DNA of 64,000 bases from the NCBI GenBank assembly GCA_002707785.1, contig PANW01000084.1:1-64000 (forward strand), written 5' to 3'. Source of the DNA: Cellvibrionaceae bacterium. GTDB lineage: Bacteria; Pseudomonadota; Gammaproteobacteria; Pseudomonadales; Cellvibrionaceae. Under the pieces are notes generated by a model, which was not told where the DNA came from, searched no databases, and saw only the letters and a program-made list of their open reading frames with translations. The position numbers and the translations under genes are program-made. This document shows positions 42,659 through 51,261 of this stretch, one piece after another (position 1 is the first letter of the stretch; the number at the start of each line of letters is the position of its first letter).

Positions 42659-44578
42659 CTAAACCTGTGGAGTGACGGTCACAGCAGTCCGGCCATCGAG
42701 TTGAATGGACTCAGTTATTTTACCTGAGTCGCAAGCCTGAATATTTTTCTCTGTTCCATTTACACTAAAGGTATAAGGTGTATTGGGCTTCAGGCGCTCC
42801 ACGGTGAGGGGGTGTTCCCCTGCGCCATTTCCAGGATAGAGCACCAGATCTAAGTCGTTACTCGTGTGGCTGTAAGCCTTGGCAACCAGCACTTCAGGAT
42901 AACTCACATCGGTTAAGATCGGTCCTTTAAGGGTGGTCTCAGACGGCCCTTGAGTAATGGCATTGCGCCAATCGTTGCGACGCAAGATTCGGGCACGGGC
43001 GATATTGGCATTGTTGGAATTGGAACATTTGTATTCTATAGAACCGTCGCTGGTCTCTTTACGAAATTCGGCGTCGAGCATCTCCAGTGCAACATCCGCC
43101 AATTCATCATCACCAAATTCACGGGCTGCTGCCATAACATTTTGGATGTTAGCAGCCTGACTTTTGGTGTAGTTACCCATATCAATGCCTTTTTCAGGCA
43201 GACGGATTTTCAATTTTCCGTTTTCCGTATACGTCATTTCCTCACGCGCAAAAGCCCAAGCCTCCAGCGCACGATCGTGGTTGATGGGATTGAAAAAGAA
43301 TGAGCGCCCTTCATCGGCAAAAGGAAAAGGAATGGCGAAGCCCGTCAGATTGGAACGCAATGCCATCACACTGCCATCCAGCTGCGTGAACTCGGTGTCC
43401 AGCTTGTTAACAAATTGGTCGTAGATGTCGTTGAAGTGGGTAGTGCCAAACAGGCGATCGTAAACAGCCAGCGCTTTCATGGCCATAAAGTTACACGGGG
43501 TGTAAACCCAGTTCGGTTCGCAAGGATATAAGCAAAAGGCTTGCTCTCTTTGGTTGTCCACAATCGATTGGATTAGCGTATGAATGCTGTGTTTGTATTC
43601 TCTGTTTTTACTGTATTTAAACGTCAGGCTGCCTGGTTCGGTGTAGCGCCGGTCACCGGTGTTTGACATATACAGTCCGATTTGAAGACAGTAAAAGCCG
43701 GTCAACATGATGTTGTCTTTAACTGCAGGATTGAAATTAAAATTAAAGTTACCCCACATGTTTTCCAGTGGCCAATAACCCCAGATTTGACGTTCCAATA
43801 CTTGTGCAATCAACGTTTGCTGGGCGTCGTTTAAGTAGCCATGAAAATTGGGCGTATAGTGACACTGCATGGTACTCAGGCAGTAGCCAAGACCGTTGAA
43901 CTGATAGCGAAGGGAAGCTGTTTGGAACTGATCAATCTTATTGAAACCTTGGTATTGACCAATTGGTTGAAGGGCGCGATCAAAAGAGTAGCGCAGGTTG
44001 GCCAGTTGCTCTTCGGTCAGTTCGCGAGTGCCGGGTGTCGGCTCATCACTGGCACGCGCTTTGATTTCAGTCAGAGTTTGGGGCAAATATTTTTTACGCT
44101 CAGCTTGCCGTTTGAAATTGTCGGCTAGCTGCTTGCGCCCTTTGGTTATTTTTCGCGTTTCGCGAAAGACGACCAGCGCCAGAGTGATGTAGAGTGCAGG
44201 TGCCCAATTTGCATCACTGCTACCACTCAGCATACTACCAGCCCAAATGGCGGAGCCTGCCCAAACAATCACCGGAGCAATGATCGCGCCAGTCCCGAAC
44301 CACACGAACAGAGATAGCATATACAGCGCATAGGTGAGGGGCATTAGTAATATTGCCCAACCGCCCACGGAGAGAAAGCCTGCACCAGGGAATACCAAGC
44401 CTAATCCGGCAGCTTGCAATACTGAAGACAAGTTTAATAAGGTGGGCGTGAGACCAATAAGGCCTAGCACGATAAAAAAGATTGACGTTCTACGTAAACG
44501 GCTTTTGGATAGAGGCCCGTCGTTAGTCGTTTTGGTTAACCTGGGACTACTGTGTAGCATCTCGTTTATAGCGCTCAT
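42659..44578 (-). CDS. Membrane-anchored linalool isomerase/dehydratase-like protein
   Basis: 639 aa. Residues ~30-140 hold four to five hydrophobic helices. From ~190 the sequence follows the (alpha/alpha)6 linalool dehydratase-isomerase (Ldi) domain: IWGYW (~265), NPAVKDNIMLTGFYCLQIGL (~283), TGDRRY (~307), and CEPNWVYTPCN with Cys353 and Cys362 spaced exactly as the two active-site Cys of Castellaniella Ldi; VYDRLFGT follows. The Ldi active-site His in the DNIM..GH segment is Phe295 here. Total length and membrane N-terminus match the linalool isomerase of Thauera linaloolentis (about 644 aa), which interconverts linalool and geraniol. Late gene of a long operon with acyl-CoA ligases and dehydrogenases. 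A role on another tertiary allylic alcohol is possible. Confidence 0.85.
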   Translation of the reverse strand: MSAINEMLHSSPRLTKTTNDGPLSKSRLRRTSIFFIVLGLIGLTPTLLNLSSVLQAAGLGLVFPGAGFLSVGGWAILLMPLTYALYMLSLFVWFGTGAIIAPVIVWAGSAIWAGSMLSGSSDANWAPALYITLALVVFRETRKITKGRKQLADNFKRQAERKKYLPQTLTEIKARASDEPTPGTRELTEEQLANLRYSFDRALQPIGQYQGFNKIDQFQTASLRYQFNGLGYCLSTMQCHYTPNFHGYLNDAQQTLIAQVLERQIWGYWPLENMWGNFNFNFNPAVKDNIMLTGFYCLQIGLYMSNTGDRRYTEPGSLTFKYSKNREYKHSIHTLIQSIVDNQREQAFCLYPCEPNWVYTPCNFMAMKALAVYDRLFGTTHFNDIYDQFVNKLDTEFTQLDGSVMALRSNLTGFAIPFPFADEGRSFFFNPINHDRALEAWAFAREEMTYTENGKLKIRLPEKGIDMGNYTKSQAANIQNVMAAAREFGDDELADVALEMLDAEFRKETSDGSIEYKCSNSNNANIARARILRRNDWRNAITQGPSETTLKGPILTDVSYPEVLVAKAYSHTSNDLDLVLYPGNGAGEHPLTVERLKPNTPYTFSVNGTEKNIQACDSGKITESIQLDGRTAVTVTPQV

Positions 44579-44623
44579 TAAAATTCATCCTATTTGTTGT
44601 GCGTAAATGTTTGAATGATATAT

Positions 44624-44944
44624 TCAGTGATGCGGATGTTGACTTGCATTATTCGTGGGTGCACATTCACGGTGAGATAGGGAACTGTCACATTCGTAAG
44701 AGGGTTCCATCCAAGCGATAATATGGTGCCAATGCAAGGTGCCGTAGGCCGCGGTGGAACCGATCATAAAAACAGGTATTGCCACACTCAAACTGCGACG
44801 CCAGAGTGAGGCTTTTGTTTTTCCATTTTCTTCGGGCTGCCAAAGTGAGCCGTCTTCGACCTTGAAGCCTAAAAAACCTTTGATTCTTCGATAGATCACC
44901 AAAAAATTGGTGATAATCATTGCAGCGAAAATACAACAGGCCAT
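44624..44944 (-). CDS. Small membrane protein next to the isomerase
   Basis: 106 aa from ATG 44944 (GAGGAGT eight bases upstream). Two hydrophobic helices (CCIFAAMIITNFLVIY; LSVAIPVFMIGSTAAYGTLH), a basic linker, and a His/Cys-rich tail (HWHHIIAW; YECDSSLSHRECAP; ending HPHH) that could bind metal. Family not recognised. It is 34 bases after the ligase gene and 45 bases before the isomerase-like gene, so it may be an accessory subunit of that membrane enzyme. Confidence 0.7.
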   Translation of the reverse strand: MACCIFAAMIITNFLVIYRRIKGFLGFKVEDGSLWQPEENGKTKASLWRRSLSVAIPVFMIGSTAAYGTLHWHHIIAWMEPSYECDSSLSHRECAPTNNASQHPHH

Positions 44945-44978
44945 GATAGGGACTCCTCGAAAAAACCGTATGGTTCGA

Positions 44979-46541
44979 TCAGCTTGTGGTTGGGTAGCCG
45001 CCACCGCCGTGATCTTTATCCACCTGAGTGCGATTGATTTGCCCATCACCACCTCGGGGGAGCTGGGTAACAAATTCCACCAACTTAGGCTTTTTATAAG
45101 ACGCCAGGTGTTCTCGGCAGTGTTCAGTAAGCACTTCGGCGGTCACTTCTTGTTCGCTGTCCACGACCACAACAGCTTTTACATTCTGTTGCCATTTAGG
45201 ATCGGGGACGCCAATTACGCACACATCATTAACCGCCGGGTGCTTGCGTAAGCAGGCTTCTACTTCTGCGGGGTAAATATTCTCGACGCCGGATTTGATC
45301 ATGGTGGTTTTCGGTCCGACAAATGCAATAGAACCATCGTCAAGACGCATGCCGAGATCATTGGTGCGGTGCCAGCCATCGCGACTGCGGCGGTTGTTTT
45401 CATTTTCACGATCGAGGTAGCCATTCATGACTTGTACGCCGCGAACCGCAATTTCACCGGTTTCGTTTGGCGCTTTTTCGTTGCCCTCATCATCCAGAAT
45501 ACGCACTTGCGCTAATGGCGATACACGGCCTGCGCCACCACCTCCGAGCCAGCCCATGGTGACAAACCCCATGACTTCTGTTTGACCGTAAACGCGGGGT
45601 TCTTTATTGAAAAGCGCATCGACAGGCATGACCAGAGGGCTGTTCCACTCGGGCGCATCCGGTGTAGACCACAAGCTGCTTGTGTCATATTTGCCCGCGG
45701 TATTGATCTCACGGATTTGCATCAATGTTGGCTGCACCACAAAGGCATGAGTGACTTTGTGAGCCTCAATCAGTTGCAACATTTCTTCTGCATCAACACG
45801 GGCGGTGAAGACATTTTTACCACCGAAACAAAAGGTTGCCATGGTTGATAGCATGGTGCCCAAGTGGAACAGTGGACCTGAATTCAGGTAGACCGAAGAT
45901 TCATTAATAGTCTGACCATAGGCGATCATTAAACTCTGATAGAGAAACGCTGACTGTGATAACAGGGCTGCATTAGGACGACCATCAAAAGCGGCGGTGT
46001 ACATGGCCACGACAGGTGTGTCAGGGTGTATATCCAGATTGGGATCAGTATCCGGCAAGGAAGCTATCAGGGCTTCATAGCTCTGTTGCTCATTGGTATC
46101 GCCATCGTGCTGAATCCAGTGTGCCTGGTGGGTCGATTTTTCCCGTACTTCGGTTGCAATGTCAGCTAGATCAGTTGCTTGCCACAGGACAATAGCTGGC
46201 GCGTAGTCATCAACAACGGCTGTCATTTCAGCCGGGCTCTGACGCCAATTGATGGGACAGAGCATGGCACCAATTTTAGCGGCCGCTAATAAGGCTTCCA
46301 GCAATCTAAAGGAGTTTTGACCTAACCACAGTATGCGGTCACCTTGGCCGAGCTTCTGGGCAATCAAGAAATTAGCAAGTTGATTCACCCGGCTATCCAA
46401 TTGCGGCCAATTCAGCTTGAACTGCTCATCTACCACAGCGGTTTGCTGCGGACGTGAACGCCGATGTTCACGCAGGACATCGCCTAACCCATGCAATCGA
46501 ATATGCTGGTAGGCGCTGCTGGATTGCTCAAAATGACTCAC
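44979..46541 (-). CDS. AMP-binding acyl-CoA synthetase-like protein, altered active site
   Basis: 520 aa, GTG start with GAGGAA upstream. ANL fold: YGQTEVMGFVTM (A5), GWHRTNDLGMRLDDG (A7), GVENIYPAEVEACL (A8). The phosphate-binding loop, normally YTSGTTGxPKG, reads YTAAFDGRPNAAL, and the A10 catalytic Lys of PRTxxGKIxR is Gln in LPRGGDGQINRTQ. It may have lost adenylation, or belong to a divergent subfamily with another role. In the operon between an unknown gene and the small membrane protein. A second, canonical ligase heads the operon. Confidence 0.85.
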   Translation of the reverse strand: MSHFEQSSSAYQHIRLHGLGDVLREHRRSRPQQTAVVDEQFKLNWPQLDSRVNQLANFLIAQKLGQGDRILWLGQNSFRLLEALLAAAKIGAMLCPINWRQSPAEMTAVVDDYAPAIVLWQATDLADIATEVREKSTHQAHWIQHDGDTNEQQSYEALIASLPDTDPNLDIHPDTPVVAMYTAAFDGRPNAALLSQSAFLYQSLMIAYGQTINESSVYLNSGPLFHLGTMLSTMATFCFGGKNVFTARVDAEEMLQLIEAHKVTHAFVVQPTLMQIREINTAGKYDTSSLWSTPDAPEWNSPLVMPVDALFNKEPRVYGQTEVMGFVTMGWLGGGGAGRVSPLAQVRILDDEGNEKAPNETGEIAVRGVQVMNGYLDRENENNRRSRDGWHRTNDLGMRLDDGSIAFVGPKTTMIKSGVENIYPAEVEACLRKHPAVNDVCVIGVPDPKWQQNVKAVVVVDSEQEVTAEVLTEHCREHLASYKKPKLVEFVTQLPRGGDGQINRTQVDKDHGGGGYPTTS

Positions 46542-46640
46542 GCTCGTTTCCTCTTTACATCGTTTAAGTACGGTGTCGTTTATGTGGCTGGTGTTTCTTG
46601 AATAACAGTAATTGTCAAAATAGCAGTAGGTGTCAGGTCT

Positions 46641-47324
46641 CTACGGATTTAGCTCTATTCGTGGGTCGGCATTACCACATTGACAAGCATCATGAAGGAT
46701 GCGTCCTTTTACACCCGTCTTGTAGTGCTGGAACGGGGTAGAACGAGCCAGGCGATTGGTCAATACTATTTCGCCATCCTGCTCTTCAGTCTTCCATTCA
46801 AATCGATCTATATGTGCGCCGCTGCCATGGGAGCATTCAATGGCAACGGCGGGGCCGAGTTCGATGAGATGGTAAACGTCTAATGAAGGTATTGCTTTTA
46901 ACTGCTCGTAGGCGTCTGAGCGTGCCCAAACCACCATGTTGGCGAATACATCCTCTGGGTTAAAACCCAGCTGCTCTAACCCTGTGAGAGTGTCGGCTGA
47001 TATTCCGGCAGCACCTGCTAATTGGAAGCGACGAGTAATGGATTCTACGCGTTTGGCGTCGTAGGGAGATGAATCTGCAGAGACAGCCACCATACCATAA
47101 GACATGATCGCACGTTCCAGCGGCATCAATTGTGCACCTTCATGAAACAAGGCGGTAATCATAATGTTGCTGCCCGTGCGAAAATGGAAGGTATTCAGCA
47201 CACGGGTAATGGCACGACGTGCCCGCTCCGCTTCTTCGGAAGAATATGGCAGGGGAGTAGGTAGCCCTTCTGCATTAGTGTAGCGGCCCACAGACATGGG
47301 CGATAATGTTGTTTCTGAGTTCAT
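46641..47324 (-). CDS. Unknown protein paired with a PaaK-like ligase
   Basis: 227 aa from ATG 47324 (GGAGGG upstream); the longer open frame to 47402 overlaps the neighbour. The segment VLNTFHFRTGSNIMITALFH, then LMPLERAIMSYGMVAVSADS, DAKRVESITRRFQLAGAAGI looks like the N-terminal Rossmann-type part of an AMP-binding enzyme, followed by a beta-rich end with a CQCGN motif. It lacks the P-loop and C-terminal domain. It may be a stand-alone half or a subunit; identification is weak. Confidence 0.6.
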   Translation of the reverse strand: MNSETTLSPMSVGRYTNAEGLPTPLPYSSEEAERARRAITRVLNTFHFRTGSNIMITALFHEGAQLMPLERAIMSYGMVAVSADSSPYDAKRVESITRRFQLAGAAGISADTLTGLEQLGFNPEDVFANMVVWARSDAYEQLKAIPSLDVYHLIELGPAVAIECSHGSGAHIDRFEWKTEEQDGEIVLTNRLARSTPFQHYKTGVKGRILHDACQCGNADPRIELNP

Positions 47325-47385
47325 GTTCAATGACCCTCCATAATTTTCGCTGTTCAAGGGGTGATGCCCTGTGATGTCGTAGTGG

Positions 47386-48699
47386 TTATGATTTTGTGAC
47401 ACGGGGAATTTTATTTGGCGGCCCGTTTTTCAGCAGTTCGGCATTATCAGTGAGATGAATGTTTACTGGAATATCCAGTTTGCTGCTGATTAAATCAGTC
47501 AGTCGACCAGCAAGTTCGTCAGTTGGGGTTTCTAAGCTGTTTTGATCATAACCAACACGTAAATTAAGAATATCTGCTTCGCGCTGTGGTCGAATAAGCT
47601 GAAACAATCCGCTGCTGGTTTCTTTAACGTTGCCAATCAGCGGAAAAATATCGATAGGCAGAATGGATTTTCCTTGAATTAACATTTCATCGCCTTTGCG
47701 CCCCAGGGGTTTCAAACGGCCGTGGGTTCGTCCACAGGTACAGGGCTGACGGGTAAAGCTGATGAGATCGTCGGTGCGAAAGCGAATCAGCGGCCCCACA
47801 TCATCCGCCAATGCGGTCACAACGAGTTCACCGCGAGTGCCATCGGCAACGGGCTCGTTTTTCTCCGGATCCAGATGTTCAACCAGTGCCAGATCTTCCC
47901 AGGTATGCATGCCATCGTGAGCTTTACATTCCATCGTGGTAGCGATATCACCCAGTGAGCTCAACTCGAAAATTTCCAGGCCCCAGGATTCAACCAAAGA
48001 GCGTAAATGCGGACTGAGTGGCTCACCACCAAAGACGGCGCCTTGGTAGGAAGAGAAGGCTTCACGCAGGTCTTCACCTGTATTTTTCTGGTATTGCTCT
48101 AAGGTCAGGATCACAGGCGTGGACAGCATGAACATGGCTTTTGGGCGAAGCTGACGGGAAACCTGGACAAAGTAAGGTATTTCATTGGGTAAATGCTGAA
48201 TTGCAATCGGACGCATGCCTGATTCCAGCCACTTGTCGGCGTTCAGCCCGTCGCGAAAAGTGAACAGCATATACGTCATGTAATCGTTACTGCGTACACC
48301 CATGTGCCACATTTCACGCTTCAAGCCGGTCAGGGAGATATGATCTTCGGAGCGAGGCAGTGGGGTCGGGTCACCCGTCGTGCCAGAGGTAAAGCCAACA
48401 CCGCGTAAGTGTGGCGCAGTTGCACACGCTAAGCCGCCAAACGGATCATCATGTTTGTCACGATAGTCACGGATCATGTCTTTGTCCATGAAAGGAACTT
48501 TGGCTTTAAAGTCAGCCAGTGAACGTATGTCATCTGGAGTAATGCCGGCTTCGTTCCATAAGGATTTCACCAATGGGGAACGTTGATAGACATAAGGTAC
48601 CAACTGTAAGATACGGGCTTCCTGAAGCTTTTCGATTTGATCGCGTGGCATGGTTTCGATATCTGCGTCGAAAAAGCGATCGTCATTTATAGCGGCCAT
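47386..48699 (-). CDS. PaaK-like phenylacetate-CoA ligase family protein
   Basis: 437 aa, the usual length. The phosphate loop is VGFTSGTTGDPTPLPRSEDH. The adenine-binding region is FGGEPLSPHLRSLVESWG..IFELSSLGD, and the hinge RFRTDDLISFTRQPCTCGRTHGRLKPLGRKGDEM contains the CxCG pair typical of PaaK proteins. Activates an aryl or other acid to its CoA ester through the adenylate. Same-strand neighbours suggest it serves the isomerase operon. Confidence 0.9.
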   Translation of the reverse strand: MAAINDDRFFDADIETMPRDQIEKLQEARILQLVPYVYQRSPLVKSLWNEAGITPDDIRSLADFKAKVPFMDKDMIRDYRDKHDDPFGGLACATAPHLRGVGFTSGTTGDPTPLPRSEDHISLTGLKREMWHMGVRSNDYMTYMLFTFRDGLNADKWLESGMRPIAIQHLPNEIPYFVQVSRQLRPKAMFMLSTPVILTLEQYQKNTGEDLREAFSSYQGAVFGGEPLSPHLRSLVESWGLEIFELSSLGDIATTMECKAHDGMHTWEDLALVEHLDPEKNEPVADGTRGELVVTALADDVGPLIRFRTDDLISFTRQPCTCGRTHGRLKPLGRKGDEMLIQGKSILPIDIFPLIGNVKETSSGLFQLIRPQREADILNLRVGYDQNSLETPTDELAGRLTDLISSKLDIPVNIHLTDNAELLKNGPPNKIPRVTKS

Positions 48700-48854
48700 G
48701 AATGAAATACCTTTTTAATGTATCGGTACCAAATGCTTTTTCAGCACTGGCAACAATGTCGTTATTCAGTTTAGTTTATCGCTGTTGCCAAGCCATTACG
48801 GCTTTTTTATGTAATGTTTTGTTTGCGTGTTTGATTTTTAGAATTATTTATAAA

Positions 48855-49931
48855 CTACCAGTCTGCAAGATCGGCAACGCGCTTACGGTGCACCGATGGG
48901 GTGCCCAAGTAGGCGTAATTAAACAGTGCTCGTTTGAGTAAAATTTGAGTGTCGCACTCCCAGGTGTAACCAATACCACCGTGCGCTTCAATGGTATTAC
49001 GAGCTGTTTGTAGAAACCGGTCGCAAATGTGAGCTTTGGCCAACGCAGCTTGGCGCCGAGCGGCAAGGGGCTCGTGATCAAATGCGTATGCGCTGTGCCA
49101 ATACAGACCGCGCATGGGTTCTACCTCAAGAGCCATATTCGCTAGCTGATGCTTCATGGCCTGAAACGAGCCAATCAATACACCAAATTGGCTGCGGGTT
49201 TGCGCGTACTCAACGGCCTGATCAATGCAGCGTCGAGCACCGCCGAAACTGTCTGCGGCCAGTAATATCAATGCAGTGTCGAACACTTTAGCGGCTGCAT
49301 CTGTACTTCCGGCTAAATGTTCAATAGGTGTGTTATCCAGCTGGATGTCGGCAATGTGGCGAGTGCGATCAGTCAACTTTCTTTTATGCACACTTAAACC
49401 AGAGGCTCCGCGTTCGAGCAGAGCAAAGCCACCCTCGGCCAGAGCCATGACAATAATGTCGCTCTCGTCGGCATAGAGAACATGTTGCTTGGTTCCTGAA
49501 AGAGACTGCTCACTTTTTAGACTTAATTGCTCCGGTAGCCAGCAGTCGTTAGACTCTGCGCAGGCAAAGCTGCCCAGGATTTCTCCGCTGGCCAACTTGG
49601 GTAACCAGGCTTGTTTTTGCTCTTCGCTTCCGGCTTGCAAAATAGCTTGGGTACACAGCGCATGCCCTAAAAAGGGACCGGGGGTGGTGGCGTAGCCGAG
49701 GGTCTCTGTCAGAATGGCAAGATCCAACAACTCTAAACCGAGGCCGCCGTACGCTTCAGGAACAATCATGGCAGGTATGCCCAAGTCGACAATGCCTTGC
49801 CACAGTTCACGGGAGTGACCATCTTCGCTGTCAAAGATTTCGTGTAACGTCGTGGACGGACAGGTCTTTTCCAGAAACCGTCTTACGGAGTCTTGCATTT
49901 CGATTTGTTCGTCGGACAGTAAAAATTCCAT
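48855..49931 (-). CDS. Acyl-CoA dehydrogenase, probable beta-type subunit
   Basis: 358 aa. Standard N-terminal helical domain (EFLLSDEQIEMQDSVRRFLE), middle beta domain and C-terminal AHGGIGYTWECDTQILLKRA. The C-terminal Glu-Gly-Thr type motif is missing. It lies directly after a 399-aa dehydrogenase (76-base gap), the arrangement of alpha2beta2 heterotetrameric enzymes known for steroid and isoprenoid-type CoA esters, where one subunit lacks catalytic or flavin residues. Confidence 0.88.
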   Translation of the reverse strand: MEFLLSDEQIEMQDSVRRFLEKTCPSTTLHEIFDSEDGHSRELWQGIVDLGIPAMIVPEAYGGLGLELLDLAILTETLGYATTPGPFLGHALCTQAILQAGSEEQKQAWLPKLASGEILGSFACAESNDCWLPEQLSLKSEQSLSGTKQHVLYADESDIIVMALAEGGFALLERGASGLSVHKRKLTDRTRHIADIQLDNTPIEHLAGSTDAAAKVFDTALILLAADSFGGARRCIDQAVEYAQTRSQFGVLIGSFQAMKHQLANMALEVEPMRGLYWHSAYAFDHEPLAARRQAALAKAHICDRFLQTARNTIEAHGGIGYTWECDTQILLKRALFNYAYLGTPSVHRKRVADLADW

Positions 49932-50007
49932 GTTCAGCCTATCGTAATCATTGTTAAGTGGCGCTTATTCGTTGTCTGCGTTGTTGTTCACAACCTGAGG
50001 TAGCGTT

Positions 50008-51207
50008 TCAGGTGTCGCCGCTCTCGCGTGGCAGCCCTAAACCGCGTTCGGCAATAATATTGCGTTGGATATTCGAGGTGCCGCCGGCAATAGCCACACC
50101 TAATGACCCCATCAACTGGTTGAGCCATTTTTCAGGCCCGGTAGCACGTCCTTTGGTGGGTGGCATGTACAGCAAGTTCTCGCCAAGAAGATCTTTCGCT
50201 AAAGCCGCAACTTCGTGACCGATATTGGTGTTAATCAGTTTGTTCATCAGTCCGACATAACCTGAGTTTTGTTTGGCGGCTGCCATGGAAAGCTGACGGT
50301 AATTAGAGTACAGGTGTGACTGTACGTAGCCTTCTAATGTCACAAGACGGTCGCGAATAATCGGGTCTTTAATGGCAGGCTGACCGTTAAGCGTGGTCTC
50401 TTTCGCCAGTTGCAATAATTTCTCAAACAGGTTGACAGATGTTTGAGCGCCACCGATGGAACTCCGCTCGTGTTTCAGCGTGGATTTTGAGACTTTCCAA
50501 CCATCTCCACGCTGGCCGACAATCCAGTCAGCAGGTGTGCAGGCATCATCAAAAAACACTTCGCAAAATTCAGTGCCGCCTGTAACTTGCTTAATTGGAC
50601 GAATGGTAATGCCGGGTTGTTTCAGATCGATCAGTAAATAAGAAATGCCTGCGTGTTTACCGGCATCTGGCTCAGTGCGGGCAAGGACAAACATGTAATC
50701 GGCGTATTGCGCTAGTGTGCTCCAGATCTTCTGACCGTTGATAACCCATTGCTGACCTTCAGGCCCATCGCGCAATTCTGCGCGAGTTCGTAACGAGGCT
50801 AGGTCTGAACCGGCGTTGGGCTCGGAGTAACCCTGTGCCCATTTATATTCACCCGTGAGGGTTTTGGATACAAACCGCTCTTTTTGTGCTTGAGTGCCGC
50901 ATTCGAGCAGTGTAGGTACCAACATCATATTGCCGATGCCTGGGGCTTCCATTGGAGCCCGTACCTTGCTGAATTCTTCTCGAATAATGGTGGCTTTAAG
51001 AATATCTGCTTCTTGCTCAGAGCCGCCAAATTCTTTGGGAACGGAGCGATAGAGGTAGCCATTTTCAATAGCTTGCGTGCGAAACCATGCCTCTTGTTTG
51101 TGGCGAGGTTGCTCAGCAATTTCAGCGGGCACAGGCCAATGGCCTTTCAGAAACTCGGCAACGGTGGTTCTGAATTGTTCGTATTCGGCGTTGTAACTGA
51201 GATCCAT
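50008..51207 (-). CDS. Acyl-CoA dehydrogenase, probable alpha-type subunit
   Basis: 399 aa, GGGGAG before the ATG. WAQGYSEPNAGSDLASLRTR and GQKIWSTLAQYADYMF are the substrate and flavin motifs; the C-terminus has AGGTSNIQRNIIAERGLGLPR as in FadE-like steroid/isoprenoid dehydrogenases. Adjacent to 48855-49931, with which it probably forms a heteromer. Second gene of the operon headed by the ligase at 51262. Confidence 0.9.
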   Translation of the reverse strand: MDLSYNAEYEQFRTTVAEFLKGHWPVPAEIAEQPRHKQEAWFRTQAIENGYLYRSVPKEFGGSEQEADILKATIIREEFSKVRAPMEAPGIGNMMLVPTLLECGTQAQKERFVSKTLTGEYKWAQGYSEPNAGSDLASLRTRAELRDGPEGQQWVINGQKIWSTLAQYADYMFVLARTEPDAGKHAGISYLLIDLKQPGITIRPIKQVTGGTEFCEVFFDDACTPADWIVGQRGDGWKVSKSTLKHERSSIGGAQTSVNLFEKLLQLAKETTLNGQPAIKDPIIRDRLVTLEGYVQSHLYSNYRQLSMAAAKQNSGYVGLMNKLINTNIGHEVAALAKDLLGENLLYMPPTKGRATGPEKWLNQLMGSLGVAIAGGTSNIQRNIIAERGLGLPRESGDT

Positions 51208-51261
51208 GTGGCTCCCCTGAATTCTCGTTATGTAAGTCGTTAATGTCTCTAGCGTAAGGTA

